Numbered from the stretch's first letter, positions 40,960 to 50,115 are shown. The stretch is DNA of 64,000 bases from Pseudomonadota bacterium (GCA_039818985.1 JBCBSU010000001.1:1390367-1454366); one strand, 5' to 3'. Notes: generated by a model not told the origin, from the sequence alone. Numbers and translations: made by a program.

Positions 40960-41133
40960 ATGAAAATGGTACGTAAAGTTTTCGCTGACAAGAAGGGCGC
41001 TACCGCCATCGAATACGGCCTGATCGCCGCTCTGATCGCAGTTGCAGCCATCACCGCCATGCAGGGCCTCGGCAACAACCTGTCGGGTACCTTCAACCAG
41101 GTATCGACCCAGCTCGAGAGCGGCAGCAACTAA
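40960..41133 (+). CDS. Flp-family type IVb pilin, second copy
   Basis: A 57-residue prepilin, starting MKMVRKVFAD and continuing with the diagnostic KKGATAIEYGLIAALIAVAAI, split here by the cut site after Gly14 region. It shares the leader and cut-site motif with the first copy at 40651, but its C-terminus is Ser/Asn/Gln-rich (SGTFNQVSTQLESGSN). AGGAGA lies seven bases before ATG 40960, a strong site, and a strong terminator follows, so this is probably the main pilin. Confidence 0.93.
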   Translation: MKMVRKVFADKKGATAIEYGLIAALIAVAAITAMQGLGNNLSGTFNQVSTQLESGSN

Positions 41134-41160
41134 TCCACCGGATTAGTCACCGTAAAAGAA

Positions 41161-41189
41161 AGGGGCGGCCATTTGGTCGCCCCTTTTTT
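41161..41189. terminator. Bidirectional terminator after the pilins and accA
   Basis: GGGGCGGCC and GGTCGCCCC pair around ATTT (one G-T wobble) and are followed by TTTTTT on the plus strand. The minus strand continues TTTCTTTT, so it can also stop accA transcripts. Confidence 0.9.
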
Positions 41190-41330
41190 GTTGTGCCTGG
41201 CATTATCGCGACCGGCACTGGCTGGAATGTATGGCGATATCCCTGCCGATGCTTTCGACAAGACTGCCTGCGGCGCATCGCAAATCGACGCGGAACCCTT
41301 TGAAACTCGGCTGTAGCGGTACCAGAGGCT

Positions 41331-42281
41331 TTAGCCCATTTCTCCGATAGCGAGGTATTTCTCGTGACGCATCTGACGTCGCTCAACTGCCGATTTGCTG
41401 GCCAGGTCATCAAGTTCTTCTTCAATCGCCAGCGCCAGCCCGGCAATGGCACTTGCAGGATCGCGATGGGCACCACCAACTGGTTCGTCGACGATATGAT
41501 CTACAACCCCGAGAGTCCTGAGCTGCTGTGCGGTGATCCGCATGGCTTCTGCTGCCTCATCAGCCTTGTCCGCAGTGCGCCAGAGGATTGACGCACAGCC
41601 TTCGGGTGAAATCACGGAATAAACCGCATGCTCAAGCATCAGTACACGCTCGGCAGAGGCCAGCGCCACCGCGCCACCTGACCCGCCTTCACCGACAATC
41701 GCCGCAACCATTGGTACACGCAGTGACAGGCAGCGCTCAGTCGCACGGGCAATCGCCTCAGCCTGGCCGCGCTCCTCGGCATCAACGCCGGGAAAGGCAC
41801 CCGAAGTATCGACCAGCGTTACCACCGGCAGGCCAAAACGCTCGGCCATGTCCATAAGCCGCACCGCTTTGCGATAACCTTCGGGGCGACCCATGCCGAA
41901 ATTATGCTTGAGCCGGCTCTCGGTATCCGAACCCTTTTCATGACCGATGACCATCACCCGGCGATCACCAAGCCGGGCAAAGCCGCCGACAATCGCCGCA
42001 TCCTCACCGAATAGCCGGTCGCCGCATAGCGGTACGAAATCGCTGAACATCTGCTCGATGAAATCGCGAAAATGCGGGCGTTCGGGATGACGCGCAACAC
42101 GGCATTTCTGCCACGGTGTCAAATTGGCATAGGTCAGCGCCAGCATCTTGTCGGCCTTGACCTGCAGCTTGCTGATGTCGGCATCGAGATCGATGCCGTC
42201 CTGCTTCGCGGTATCGCGCAGCTCGCCGATGCGGGCATGCAAGGCGGCAATCGGTTTTTCAAATTCCAGAAAACTTGTCAT
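41331..42281 (-). CDS. accA: Acetyl-CoA carboxylase carboxyltransferase subunit alpha
   Basis: Transfers carboxyl from biotin to acetyl-CoA to make malonyl-CoA, with AccD. The protein is 316 residues, typical for the family. It contains TPWQKCRVARHPERPHFRDFI-type elements and GDRLFGEDAAIVGG, VVTLVDTSGAFPGVDAEERGQ and IVGEGGSGGAVALA, the crotonase-fold carboxyltransferase signatures. ATG 42281 is preferred over the TTG just before it. xerD ends 27 bases upstream. Confidence 0.97.
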   Translation of the reverse strand: MTSFLEFEKPIAALHARIGELRDTAKQDGIDLDADISKLQVKADKMLALTYANLTPWQKCRVARHPERPHFRDFIEQMFSDFVPLCGDRLFGEDAAIVGGFARLGDRRVMVIGHEKGSDTESRLKHNFGMGRPEGYRKAVRLMDMAERFGLPVVTLVDTSGAFPGVDAEERGQAEAIARATERCLSLRVPMVAAIVGEGGSGGAVALASAERVLMLEHAVYSVISPEGCASILWRTADKADEAAEAMRITAQQLRTLGVVDHIVDEPVGGAHRDPASAIAGLALAIEEELDDLASKSAVERRQMRHEKYLAIGEMG

Positions 42282-42308
42282 CAATGACCCTTTATTCGCT
42301 AGTTGCGA

Positions 42309-43250
42309 TTATCCGCTGGCCGTGTCAGCGTCAATCTTGCTGCCGATATTATGCGCCAGCGGATGGCGCTCATTAACCAGCGCTACCAGGCGTTCGGCAT
42401 CGACATGGGTATAGATCTGTGTCGTCGAAATATCGGCATGGCCGAGCATCGCCTGCAGCGTACGCAAATCCGCCCCGCCCTGCAGCAAATGGGTAGCAAA
42501 GGCATGACGCAGCACATGAGGGCTGATCGTCGCCGGATCGAGCCCGGCCCGCTCTGCCGCCGCCTTCAGCATCTGGAACAGGCGGACCCGGCTAATATGG
42601 CTTTTGCGCGACGGGAACAGCCATTGTGTATCATCAGCCAGCGTCATGCGCCACTGCGCCAGCACCGCGCGCGCGCGATGTGACAGTGGCACCATGCGCT
42701 GGGTGCCACCCTTGCCGGTAATCAGCAGCATCCGCTGGTCCGGTGCATAGGCCCGTAGCGGCAGTGCCACCAACTCGCTCACCCGCAATCCCGAGCCATA
42801 AAGCAGTTCGACCATCACCAGCAGCCGCAATGCGGCGGTTGAGCCTGTCTCGGCCTGCGCAACTGCTTCAGCCTCGAGCAACGCAAACAACCGCTCGACA
42901 GCATCCACGTCCAGCGTTTTCGGCAAGGCACGCCGCGCCTTGGGGCGTTCCAGCGCCGCCGACGGATCGGTGCGGCAAATCTTTTCATCGACGAGAAAAC
43001 GGAAAAACTGGCGCAACGCCGATATCTTGCGCGATACGGTAGATGGCGCAAATTCTTTCCAGTGCTGTGGCAAGGCCTGCAGTGCCGCCGCATCCGCCTG
43101 CGCAAGACGACCGCGCAAATAGTCTGAAGCCTGCTGCAGATCGCGTTCATAAGCGACCAGACTGTTGGATGCCGCACCCTTCTCCACGGCCATCATCGCC
43201 AGAAAGGCGGCAATATGCTGGTCATCGGTATTTTGGGGACCGTCCGGCAT
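42309..43250 (-). CDS. xerD: Site-specific tyrosine recombinase XerD
   Basis: A 313-residue recombinase that, with XerC, resolves chromosome dimers at dif. The N-terminal SAM-like DNA-binding domain (~1-100) is followed by the catalytic domain with Arg in LYGSGLRVSELV, the HVLRHAFATHLL His-x-x-Arg pair, His in LGHADISTTQIYTH and nucleophile Tyr in that same segment. It is the third gene of a minus-strand group that runs into accA. XerD fits better than XerC from position before accA and sequence, but the two are close relatives. Confidence 0.9.
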   Translation of the reverse strand: MPDGPQNTDDQHIAAFLAMMAVEKGAASNSLVAYERDLQQASDYLRGRLAQADAAALQALPQHWKEFAPSTVSRKISALRQFFRFLVDEKICRTDPSAALERPKARRALPKTLDVDAVERLFALLEAEAVAQAETGSTAALRLLVMVELLYGSGLRVSELVALPLRAYAPDQRMLLITGKGGTQRMVPLSHRARAVLAQWRMTLADDTQWLFPSRKSHISRVRLFQMLKAAAERAGLDPATISPHVLRHAFATHLLQGGADLRTLQAMLGHADISTTQIYTHVDAERLVALVNERHPLAHNIGSKIDADTASG

Positions 43251-43259
43251 GACACGCCC

Positions 43260-45167
43260 TTATGCGCGGCTGACCGCCTCAACGGCGATCATCCGGGCCT
43301 CGGCTTCCAGCCCGACCCGGTTCAGCGCCTGCACGATGTGGTAAAGATGCGCCGGAGCCATGCCGGACCAGTCCTGCGCCTGCATACCCGCGGCGGCGAC
43401 AATCGCTGTTAATGGCGCATTATTCGCCTCTGCGGCTTGGGCGAGTGCCTGCTGCCAGCGGCTCTCTGCGCGCAGGGCAAAACCATATTCCGCCGCCAAT
43501 TCCTCGGCAATGGCATTGCTGGTACGATCCAGCGCCGCCATACCGGCAATCAGAAACGCGGTTTTGCGATAATTGTCGCTGGGGTCATTATCGGCAAAGT
43601 TGCGCAACAGCGATTCCGCCGTCTGCTCGCCGGTCGATGGTTGGCCCAGAGTAATCAGGCCCCAAGCCAGCGACCCTTCTGACACCAGCGAATCCCAGCG
43701 CACCGCATTACGATCGAGACCGGCAGAAAACATCGCCGCAACCAGATTGTCGGCACCATAGGCATAATCGCTCATAACCGGGAAACGCGCCGCCGCACGC
43801 GCAGTCAACACATGGTTGCCATAGCGCACCAGCGGGTTTTCCGAGCGGTTCCAGAGCTGTTCCAGCGCAGCCAGGCGGTCGCCCGGGTCACGCTGGCGAT
43901 AGGCCTCACGCAGCAGTACAGTGCGCTGGCGCAGTCCTGCTGGGGTCGAGCCTTCGTCAAACGCCATGGCATAGAGATCAATGATGGCGCGGCTGGACAA
44001 AACCCCCATGGCAGCGGCGATTTCTGCGGATTGCAACCGCGCATCAAGGCTGGCCGCAGGATTCTCCGCGCGCCAGGCCTGGAACCGCCGGTCAGCCTGT
44101 TCATACAGCGCTTCGGGCGGTTGTGCCCCGGTTGCCGTAGCCAGGCCGAAACGCCACAGCGTCAGCCGGTCGACGCCATCCCAGTCGACCCTGACGGCGC
44201 GCCGGCCATTCACCCCGGCGCCCACAACTTTCTCTGTCAGCTGAAGGTCGATCTCGGCTGCGAGCTGGTTGTTCGATGCCCGGTCGATCTGGGCTGAAGC
44301 CGATGAAGAATTGCCAGACATGGCGGCGCAAATGGCCAAAACCAGCTGCCAGCGCGCATCATCGCTCTGCGCGGCGCCGCCGGTGGAAATCGGACAGAAA
44401 CCGGTCAGGTCCGCGCTGGCGAGTGCAGCATCGCGCCCGGCGTCATAAAGCGGACCGGCATAGCGCGCCGCATCGACCTGTTGCGACAGATGCCGCGCCA
44501 GCGAACTTTCACCCATATTGATCAGTAGCCGGGTACGCGCGGCAATCCATGCGGTGTCATCGGCACCTGCAGGACTTTGCAGGTCGCTGACCAGCACCCG
44601 GCGCAGCAGGATATGGCCCCAGCGCGACACGATGGGCTTGTCGATATTGGCCAGTATCGAAGTGACATAGGGGCCGTTGACCGCCACCAGAGCACCGCTG
44701 TCAAACCCGCCTTGCGATGTCCCGATCAGGCCGACCTGGCCCAGTGTGCGGCGAGCGCGTACAGGCAGTGCCGAAGGGGCCAGTTCCTGCTCCACCAGCA
44801 CATCTTCCAGCAGCGCATCGTCACCGACATCCCCGGCATCGGCGCTAACCGGCGCGTCCGACGGCAGCGGCTGGATGGTTTCAGGCGTTTCGGCAGGAGC
44901 GGTGAGAGCCGGTTGCGCTTCCACAGGCGGCGCTTGTGTCGGGACGGGTCCGGGTGCCGGTGTGGGGTTGGCAGCGGGCGGCGTCGGTTCTGCAGGCGCC
45001 GGGGTTGGTGCTGGTGCAGGGTCGCCAAATCCCGGTGGTAGCAGCGATTCCGGCGCATCCTGGTCCTGACCATAGATCGGGGCCATGGCGACACCCAGCA
45101 CAGCTATCGCCAGCAGCGATGCCGCGCTCCGCCGGATGATGGTAGATGATCGTCGATAGTCAGTCAT
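43260..45167 (-). CDS. Exported alpha-helical protein of unknown function
   Basis: I do not recognise a named family. The 635-residue product has a signal peptide (basic start, hydrophobic SLLAIAVLGVAMAPIYGQ), then an 80-residue Pro/Ala/Glu-rich linker (~40-125), then a long helical region (130-635) of repeated hydrophobic/charged helices resembling alpha-solenoid or TPR-type repeats. This suggests a periplasmic protein tethered by a flexible linker. Its ATG overlaps the stop of a 52-residue membrane protein (TAATG), so the two are made together. It is followed by xerD and accA. Confidence 0.8.
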   Translation of the reverse strand: MTDYRRSSTIIRRSAASLLAIAVLGVAMAPIYGQDQDAPESLLPPGFGDPAPAPTPAPAEPTPPAANPTPAPGPVPTQAPPVEAQPALTAPAETPETIQPLPSDAPVSADAGDVGDDALLEDVLVEQELAPSALPVRARRTLGQVGLIGTSQGGFDSGALVAVNGPYVTSILANIDKPIVSRWGHILLRRVLVSDLQSPAGADDTAWIAARTRLLINMGESSLARHLSQQVDAARYAGPLYDAGRDAALASADLTGFCPISTGGAAQSDDARWQLVLAICAAMSGNSSSASAQIDRASNNQLAAEIDLQLTEKVVGAGVNGRRAVRVDWDGVDRLTLWRFGLATATGAQPPEALYEQADRRFQAWRAENPAASLDARLQSAEIAAAMGVLSSRAIIDLYAMAFDEGSTPAGLRQRTVLLREAYRQRDPGDRLAALEQLWNRSENPLVRYGNHVLTARAAARFPVMSDYAYGADNLVAAMFSAGLDRNAVRWDSLVSEGSLAWGLITLGQPSTGEQTAESLLRNFADNDPSDNYRKTAFLIAGMAALDRTSNAIAEELAAEYGFALRAESRWQQALAQAAEANNAPLTAIVAAAGMQAQDWSGMAPAHLYHIVQALNRVGLEAEARMIAVEAVSRA

Positions 45168-45325
45168 TATTCGCTATAATCCTCGACCACCGGCTCGGCA
45201 GCCTTGGGCTCAACGGCAATCTCGACGCGCGACAGGCTTTGCTCGCCACCGTTGACATAGCCGACAACACCGCCTGCTATCAGCAGCAATACAGCCAATA
45301 CTGCCAATGTCTGAGCTTTACTCAT
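45167..45325 (-). CDS. Small single-span membrane protein
   Basis: A 52-residue ORF starting MSKAQTLAVLAVLLLIAGG and ending in a stop that overlaps the next ATG as TAATG, which is strong evidence for real translation. Residues 6-24 form one hydrophobic helix, either a membrane anchor or an uncleaved signal; the remaining ~28 residues are polar and acidic (VEPKAAEPVVEDYSE). It is too short for default gene callers and may be missing from annotations. With the 635-residue exported protein it may form an envelope complex. Function unknown. Confidence 0.75.
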   Translation of the reverse strand: MSKAQTLAVLAVLLLIAGGVVGYVNGGEQSLSRVEIAVEPKAAEPVVEDYSE

Positions 45326-45465
45326 CGCATTTACATCCCTCTAAACCGGCCCTGACAAGCGCTGTAACGGCCGCAGACCGTGCCCATCATTTTCTGTCCG
45401 CTGGGCACGCCAAATCACGCACCGCCCTTGCCTCTTCGTGCAACCCAATTATAGCCATCAGCATA

Positions 45466-46047
45466 ATGCAACAAGGACGAAATCGGAGTAAGCGGCCATA
45501 TTCGGGGAAAACCGCAGCAAGACCGGACGATATTGATCGGCCGATTGTCCTAGTGGGACTGATGGGGTGTGGCAAAAGCACCATCGGTCGACGGCTGGCC
45601 AATGTCCTTGCCCTGCCCTTTGTCGATGCCGATGAAGAGATTGAGAAAGCCGCGAACCGCAGCATCAGCGAGATTTTCGAGGATTATGGCGAAGCCCAGT
45701 TTCGCGATGGCGAAAGGCGGGTGATTGCCCGGCTCATCGGTGAAGAACCGATTATACTGGCCACCGGCGGTGGTGCGTTTATCAATAACGAAACCCGAGC
45801 ACTGATCAAACGCGACGCGCTGTCAATCTGGCTCGATGCCGATCTCGACACTTTGACCGAACGCGTGTCGCGCAAGAACACACGGCCACTGCTGCAGGGC
45901 AAATCGCCGCGCACCGTGCTGGAAAAGCTCGCAGCCGAGCGCAATCCCATCTATGGCGAGGCTGATATGCGGGTCACCAGCGCATCGGGCCCGCATATGG
46001 CAACCGTGGAGCGCATATTGGAGGCTTTGGCCGCATGGCAGTCCTGA
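45466..46047 (+). CDS. aroK: Shikimate kinase
   Basis: Phosphorylates shikimate at the 3-hydroxyl in aromatic amino acid synthesis. The 193-residue protein has Walker A VGLMGCGKST, shikimate-binding FVDADEEIE and FRDGERRV, and the LATGGGAF turn. The N-terminal ~30 residues are basic and variable, so the exact start is uncertain; ATG 45466 is the last one before the conserved core. It overlaps aroB by 13 bases. Confidence 0.95.
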   Translation: MQQGRNRSKRPYSGKTAARPDDIDRPIVLVGLMGCGKSTIGRRLANVLALPFVDADEEIEKAANRSISEIFEDYGEAQFRDGERRVIARLIGEEPIILATGGGAFINNETRALIKRDALSIWLDADLDTLTERVSRKNTRPLLQGKSPRTVLEKLAAERNPIYGEADMRVTSASGPHMATVERILEALAAWQS

Positions 46048-47159
46048 ATCTCGATCTCGGTGAGCGTTCCTATGCCATCACCATAAAACCGGGACTGCTC
46101 GATGAGCCGGCGGAGGTTTTGCAGCCGCATGCCAGCAAGAACCGGCTGCTGATCATCACCGACGCCAATGTCGGAATGCTCTATGGCGAACATTTTGTCA
46201 CCAGCCTGGAACGGGCTGGCATCGCCGCATCCATGCTGACGCTGCCCGCTGGCGAGGACAGCAAAAGCTGGGCCCGGCTGGAGGAGATCACCGACTGGCT
46301 GATCGATCAGGGTGTAGACCGGAGCGAGACAATCATCGCCCTTGGCGGCGGTGTGATCGGCGATCTTGTCGGGTTGGCCAGCGCGCTGGTCAAGCGCGGC
46401 TGCGGCTTTATCCAGATTCCAACCAGCCTGCTGGCCCAGGTTGACAGTTCGGTCGGCGGCAAAACCGCAATCAACAGCCGTGCCGGCAAGAATTTGATCG
46501 GCGTGTTCCACCAGCCAAAGGCGGTGTTCATCGACCCTAAAATGCTCAACACCCTGCCGCCGCGCGAAATGCGTGCCGGCTATGCCGAGGTAGTGAAATA
46601 TGGCCTGATCGGCGACCGTGACTTTTTCGACTGGTGCCGTGACAATGGTACAGCACTGCTCGCTGGCGACCATGACCGCGCCGAACAGGCCATCCATATC
46701 AGCCTCAAGGCCAAGGCGGATATCGTTGCCGCAGATGAACGCGAAACCCGAAATGTGCGCGCGCTGCTCAATCTGGGGCATACATTCGGCCATGCGCTGG
46801 AGGCGGAGACCGGTTTTTCCGACAGCCTGCTCCACGGGGAAGCGGTGGCTTTGGGCATGGTACTGGCACATGATTTTTCGGTCGAACAGGGGCTGTGCCC
46901 GGCAGAAGATGCCGAGACGCTGCGCCAACACTTTGCCACCACTGGCCTGCCAACGGTGCTGGCCGATGCCGGGATCGATTCCGGCGGTGAGGCGTTGGTG
47001 ACACATATGGCGCACGACAAGAAGATGACCGCAGGGCAGCTGCCCTTCATTCTCAGCCACGGCATCGGCAAGGCCTTTGTCAGCAGTGATACATCGCTTG
47101 CCATTGTCAGTGATTTTCTCGACCGCCAGCGCGGCAAAAAGGCTCTTTGCGATGCCTAA
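46035..47159 (+). CDS. aroB: 3-dehydroquinate synthase
   Basis: Closes DAHP to 3-dehydroquinate using NAD and a divalent metal. The protein is 374 residues. Family elements are LLIITDANVG, the nucleotide-binding ALGGGVIGDLVGLAS, QIPTSLLAQVDSSVGGKTAIN, the metal-binding NLGHTFGHALE and HGEAVALGM. It overlaps aroK upstream and the DUF2256 gene downstream, making a three-gene operon. Confidence 0.97.
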   Translation: MAVLNLDLGERSYAITIKPGLLDEPAEVLQPHASKNRLLIITDANVGMLYGEHFVTSLERAGIAASMLTLPAGEDSKSWARLEEITDWLIDQGVDRSETIIALGGGVIGDLVGLASALVKRGCGFIQIPTSLLAQVDSSVGGKTAINSRAGKNLIGVFHQPKAVFIDPKMLNTLPPREMRAGYAEVVKYGLIGDRDFFDWCRDNGTALLAGDHDRAEQAIHISLKAKADIVAADERETRNVRALLNLGHTFGHALEAETGFSDSLLHGEAVALGMVLAHDFSVEQGLCPAEDAETLRQHFATTGLPTVLADAGIDSGGEALVTHMAHDKKMTAGQLPFILSHGIGKAFVSSDTSLAIVSDFLDRQRGKKALCDA

Positions 47160-47295
47160 TGGTGTCGCCAAGCGCGATCTGCCGCAAAAGATCTGCCCTG
47201 CATGCAATCGCCCGTTCAGTTGGCGCAAAAAATGGGCGCGGGACTGGAACAATGTGGTCTACTGCTCGAAGCGCTGTCGCAGCAGCAGCAAATAA
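47152..47295 (+). CDS. DUF2256 zinc-ribbon-like small protein
   Basis: A 47-residue basic protein of the DUF2256 family. CPAC and YCSKRC give four cysteines in a CxxC...CxxxC zinc-binding arrangement, around the conserved PFSWRKKWARDWNNVVY. It overlaps the aroB stop by eight bases. It may bind nucleic acid, but no function is established for the family. Confidence 0.88.
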   Translation: MPNGVAKRDLPQKICPACNRPFSWRKKWARDWNNVVYCSKRCRSSSK

Positions 47296-47318
47296 GCCCG
47301 CCTATTGAACCCTCCCGC

Positions 47319-49139
47319 CTATTGAACCCTAGCGTCGGGCCCGGGGGTGTCCTCGGCAAAGGTCACATCGATATCGAACGCCTTCGATTCCGATGCACCA
47401 AAACTCATTTCCATGCCGGCATACATGTCGCCGCTTTCCTTTTGCGCTATCAACCGTTGGTGATCGCGCTTGCGATATTCATCGATGATTTCCTCAACCG
47501 AGCGTGCAGACAGGCCCTTGGAGACAAGGCCTTCGCGCGCCATGACAATCGCTGATTCCATCACCTCGCGTGTCAATTTCTCAGCAGGACCGTCGCTTAA
47601 CCGCATTTCGTGCACACGGTCATAAACCCGGACAAAGATTCGCGCATTCGGGAATGCCATGGCAATACCCTCAAGCTGGTCGGTGGAGAAATTCGGTTCA
47701 TCCATGCAGAACATCAGCAGGTCGACATTCTCTGCACCGGCGCTGCGCAGCAGATCGACACGGGTACCATCACCGTAGAACACCTTGCGGCCGAAACTGC
47801 CGCTGACCGCGATCTGATCGGGCTTGAGATCGATGATCGTCACCGAAAGATTGGCTCCGGCGAAGATCTGGCTCACCGCCTGTCCAAAACGACCATGACC
47901 GATGATGATAGCGTTTGATTCCCCCGACTTTGATGGATCCTCAAGGTCATGATCATCCACCTGTTTGACCCCCCCAAGACGTCGCGAAAGCAGCATAAGG
48001 AACGGCGTGGCAACCATTGAGAGCGTCACCACGGCGCTGTACAGGCTCGCCGCTGCCGGTTCGATAAGCAGCGCCTGCTGGCCCTGGTTGAACAGAACAA
48101 AACCGAATTCACCGCCCTGGCTGAGCAGCAGGCCGAGCACGAGTGCCGCCTGGTTGGTCATGCCAAACAGCTTCCCAAGGCCAAAAATCAGTGCGATCTT
48201 GGTCATGATCAGCACTATCGCCAGACCAATGACCAGCAATGGATTGGCGGCAATCACGCCCAGATCGAGCATCATGCCAACGCCCATGAAGAACAGGCCG
48301 AGCAGGATCGAGCGGAACGGGTCGATATCGCTTTCCAGCTCATGACGGAACGGTGAGTCCGCCAGCATGACCCCGGCAATAAACGCTCCCAATGCCGGCG
48401 ACAGCCCAAGGGCAGCCATCAGAAGCGCACTACCGAAAACCGCAAAAAGGCCGGTTACAATGAACAGTTCGCGTTCGGCAACACGACCGATATATTTGAG
48501 CAGCGGGACCAGCAGGAAATGGCCGATAGCGATCAGGCCAATGATTGCGGCTACAGCATAGACTGCCACCAGCCAGCCCGCTGTCGCGTCATCGGCCTGT
48601 GGCGCACGCGACAGCGCAGCGATAATAGTGATCAACGGGATGATCGACAGGTCCTGGAATAGCAGGATCGAAAAGGCCCGTTCACCCGTTGGTGTGTTCA
48701 GCCGTCCTTCCGACTGCAGCAATGGCAGCACCTGCGCTGTTGAAGACAGACCCAGCGGCAACCCGATGGCAATTGCGGCCGCCCAGCTGGGCGAGCGCAA
48801 CCAGTATATGATCGCAGTCATTGCCAGTCCGCACAAAACCACCTGCGCCAGGCCGAGCCCGAATATGTCGCGCTTCAATGACCATAGCCGCGCCGGTGCC
48901 AGCTCAAGACCGACAAGGAACAGCAATAGCACAATGCCGACCTCGGCAAAGACCAGTATGACCTCGGGATCGCTGACCAGTCCAAGCAGTTCGGGACCGA
49001 TAACAACACCGGCAAGCAGATAGCCCAGTACCGCGCCCAGCCCGAGCTTGCGGAACAGCAGCACAAAAGCCAGTGACGCTGCAAGCAGGGTAAAGCCGGA
49101 GAGGAAGATATCTTCCAGATGGATGCCGCCATGATCCAT
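47319..49139 (-). CDS. Monovalent cation:proton antiporter-2 (CPA2/Kef type) with TrkA-N domain
   Basis: A 606-residue inner-membrane protein. About 12 membrane spans (residues 10-385) form the Na/H-exchanger fold, with GAVLGYLLAGVVIGPELLG and GLSSTAQVLPLL as family signatures. The cytoplasmic part (from ~430) is a TrkA-N nucleotide-binding regulator with IIIGHGRFGQAV and a distal acidic residue in IIDLKPD. It likely exports K+ or Na+ in exchange for protons, gated by nucleotide or glutathione. ATG 49139 gives the expected N-terminus; a 49283 start does not. Last gene of the radA operon. Confidence 0.93.
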   Translation of the reverse strand: MDHGGIHLEDIFLSGFTLLAASLAFVLLFRKLGLGAVLGYLLAGVVIGPELLGLVSDPEVILVFAEVGIVLLLFLVGLELAPARLWSLKRDIFGLGLAQVVLCGLAMTAIIYWLRSPSWAAAIAIGLPLGLSSTAQVLPLLQSEGRLNTPTGERAFSILLFQDLSIIPLITIIAALSRAPQADDATAGWLVAVYAVAAIIGLIAIGHFLLVPLLKYIGRVAERELFIVTGLFAVFGSALLMAALGLSPALGAFIAGVMLADSPFRHELESDIDPFRSILLGLFFMGVGMMLDLGVIAANPLLVIGLAIVLIMTKIALIFGLGKLFGMTNQAALVLGLLLSQGGEFGFVLFNQGQQALLIEPAAASLYSAVVTLSMVATPFLMLLSRRLGGVKQVDDHDLEDPSKSGESNAIIIGHGRFGQAVSQIFAGANLSVTIIDLKPDQIAVSGSFGRKVFYGDGTRVDLLRSAGAENVDLLMFCMDEPNFSTDQLEGIAMAFPNARIFVRVYDRVHEMRLSDGPAEKLTREVMESAIVMAREGLVSKGLSARSVEEIIDEYRKRDHQRLIAQKESGDMYAGMEMSFGASESKAFDIDVTFAEDTPGPDARVQ

Positions 49140-49152
49140 CAACAGGGTCCGG

Positions 49153-49602
49153 TCATGATGCGATGTCCAATGCCGATTGTCCGGCAAAAACCGCCGCCAG
49201 TGCCTGATAGGGCAGCAATATGGCACCGTGCCGCGCCGGATAGGGTGCTGCGCGGGCAAGTAACACCATTTCGGGCCAGCCATTGTGCCTATCGGCCGCG
49301 ACGCCGTTCAGAAGATCGCAGCAATAGCCATATTGCCGTTCGAAGGTTTTCCGGTCGAGGCCTTCAGCATGGGTTGCCAGGATAGCCGCCGACGCCTGGC
49401 CCAGCGCACAGGCGGAGACGTGCATGCCGATTGCACGGATATTGTCACTATCTGTGTCGAGCGCAGCGCTTATGACAATATTGCTGCCACAAACCGGCGC
49501 GCGTTTTTCCACCTGGATGGGATGGCTGTCATCGAGCGGCCAGCGATGCAGCGAAGCCGCCAGGCGCAATATGTCGCGGTCATAAAGCGGCGATTGTGCC
49601 AT
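49153..49602 (-). CDS. Iron-sulphur cluster assembly scaffold protein, NifU/IscU-like
   Basis: A 149-residue protein of the NifU N-terminal family. Cluster-ligand cysteines sit in the usual order: APVCGS (Cys38), SACALGQAS (Cys65) and YGYCC (93-94). The rest follows the scaffold fold, although it is divergent from housekeeping IscU and lacks an LPPVK-type chaperone motif that I can see. It is close to cvpA upstream (two bases) and the antiporter downstream (13 bases). It may serve a specific client rather than general cluster assembly. Confidence 0.8.
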   Translation of the reverse strand: MAQSPLYDRDILRLAASLHRWPLDDSHPIQVEKRAPVCGSNIVISAALDTDSDNIRAIGMHVSACALGQASAAILATHAEGLDRKTFERQYGYCCDLLNGVAADRHNGWPEMVLLARAAPYPARHGAILLPYQALAAVFAGQSALDIAS

Positions 49603-49604
49603 GA

Positions 49605-50105
49605 CTATCCGGTCCCTGCCCGTCTTTCCTCAAGATATTCGACAATGAGGTCTCCACAAGCGTTAAGCAAGGGATAGGTGCGCCCTTCGGTCAGCCATTG
49701 CGGCCTTTCACGGGTGGCATAGGCATATTCATGCACCAATATGATCAGCAAGAAGACCGTAGTGCACAGCAGGACACCCTTGATCACGCCAAAACCAAAA
49801 CCCAGCACCCTGTCGATCGGTCCGAGAGCGGACTCACGCGAACGTTGCCCAACAGCGCTGGCAATCCAGCGCAACACGAAATAGCCGATGCCGAACAATC
49901 CAATATAGGCCAGCAGTGATGCTCCGGTCTCGGTCGTGGTCAGTGTCGCGAGATATTGCGTCGCGGGTTCATGCAGCAGACCGACCAGCATCACGGCTGC
50001 AGAAAGCGCCGCCAATGACAGCAGCTGCTCAACCAAGCCGCGAAACAGGCCGCCAATCGCCGCTGCCGCGATGATCGCGAGGATGATGATATCGAAAACC
50101 GTCAC
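49605..50105 (-). CDS. cvpA: CvpA family membrane protein
   Basis: A 166-residue inner-membrane protein with four predicted spans, starting with a GTG at 50105. The signature GGLFRGLVEQLLSLAAL and the RVLGFGFGVIKGVLLC segment place it in the CvpA family, named for colicin V production but found widely and linked to envelope homeostasis. It follows radA by ten bases. Confidence 0.9.
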   Translation of the reverse strand: MTVFDIIILAIIAAAAIGGLFRGLVEQLLSLAALSAAVMLVGLLHEPATQYLATLTTTETGASLLAYIGLFGIGYFVLRWIASAVGQRSRESALGPIDRVLGFGFGVIKGVLLCTTVFLLIILVHEYAYATRERPQWLTEGRTYPLLNACGDLIVEYLEERRAGTG

Positions 50106-50115
50106 GCAGGTGCAG

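Noticed and set aside
45307-45465. 53-residue N-terminal extension of shikimate kinase
   Set aside because: It overlaps the start of the small membrane protein on the other strand and has no resemblance to shikimate kinases.
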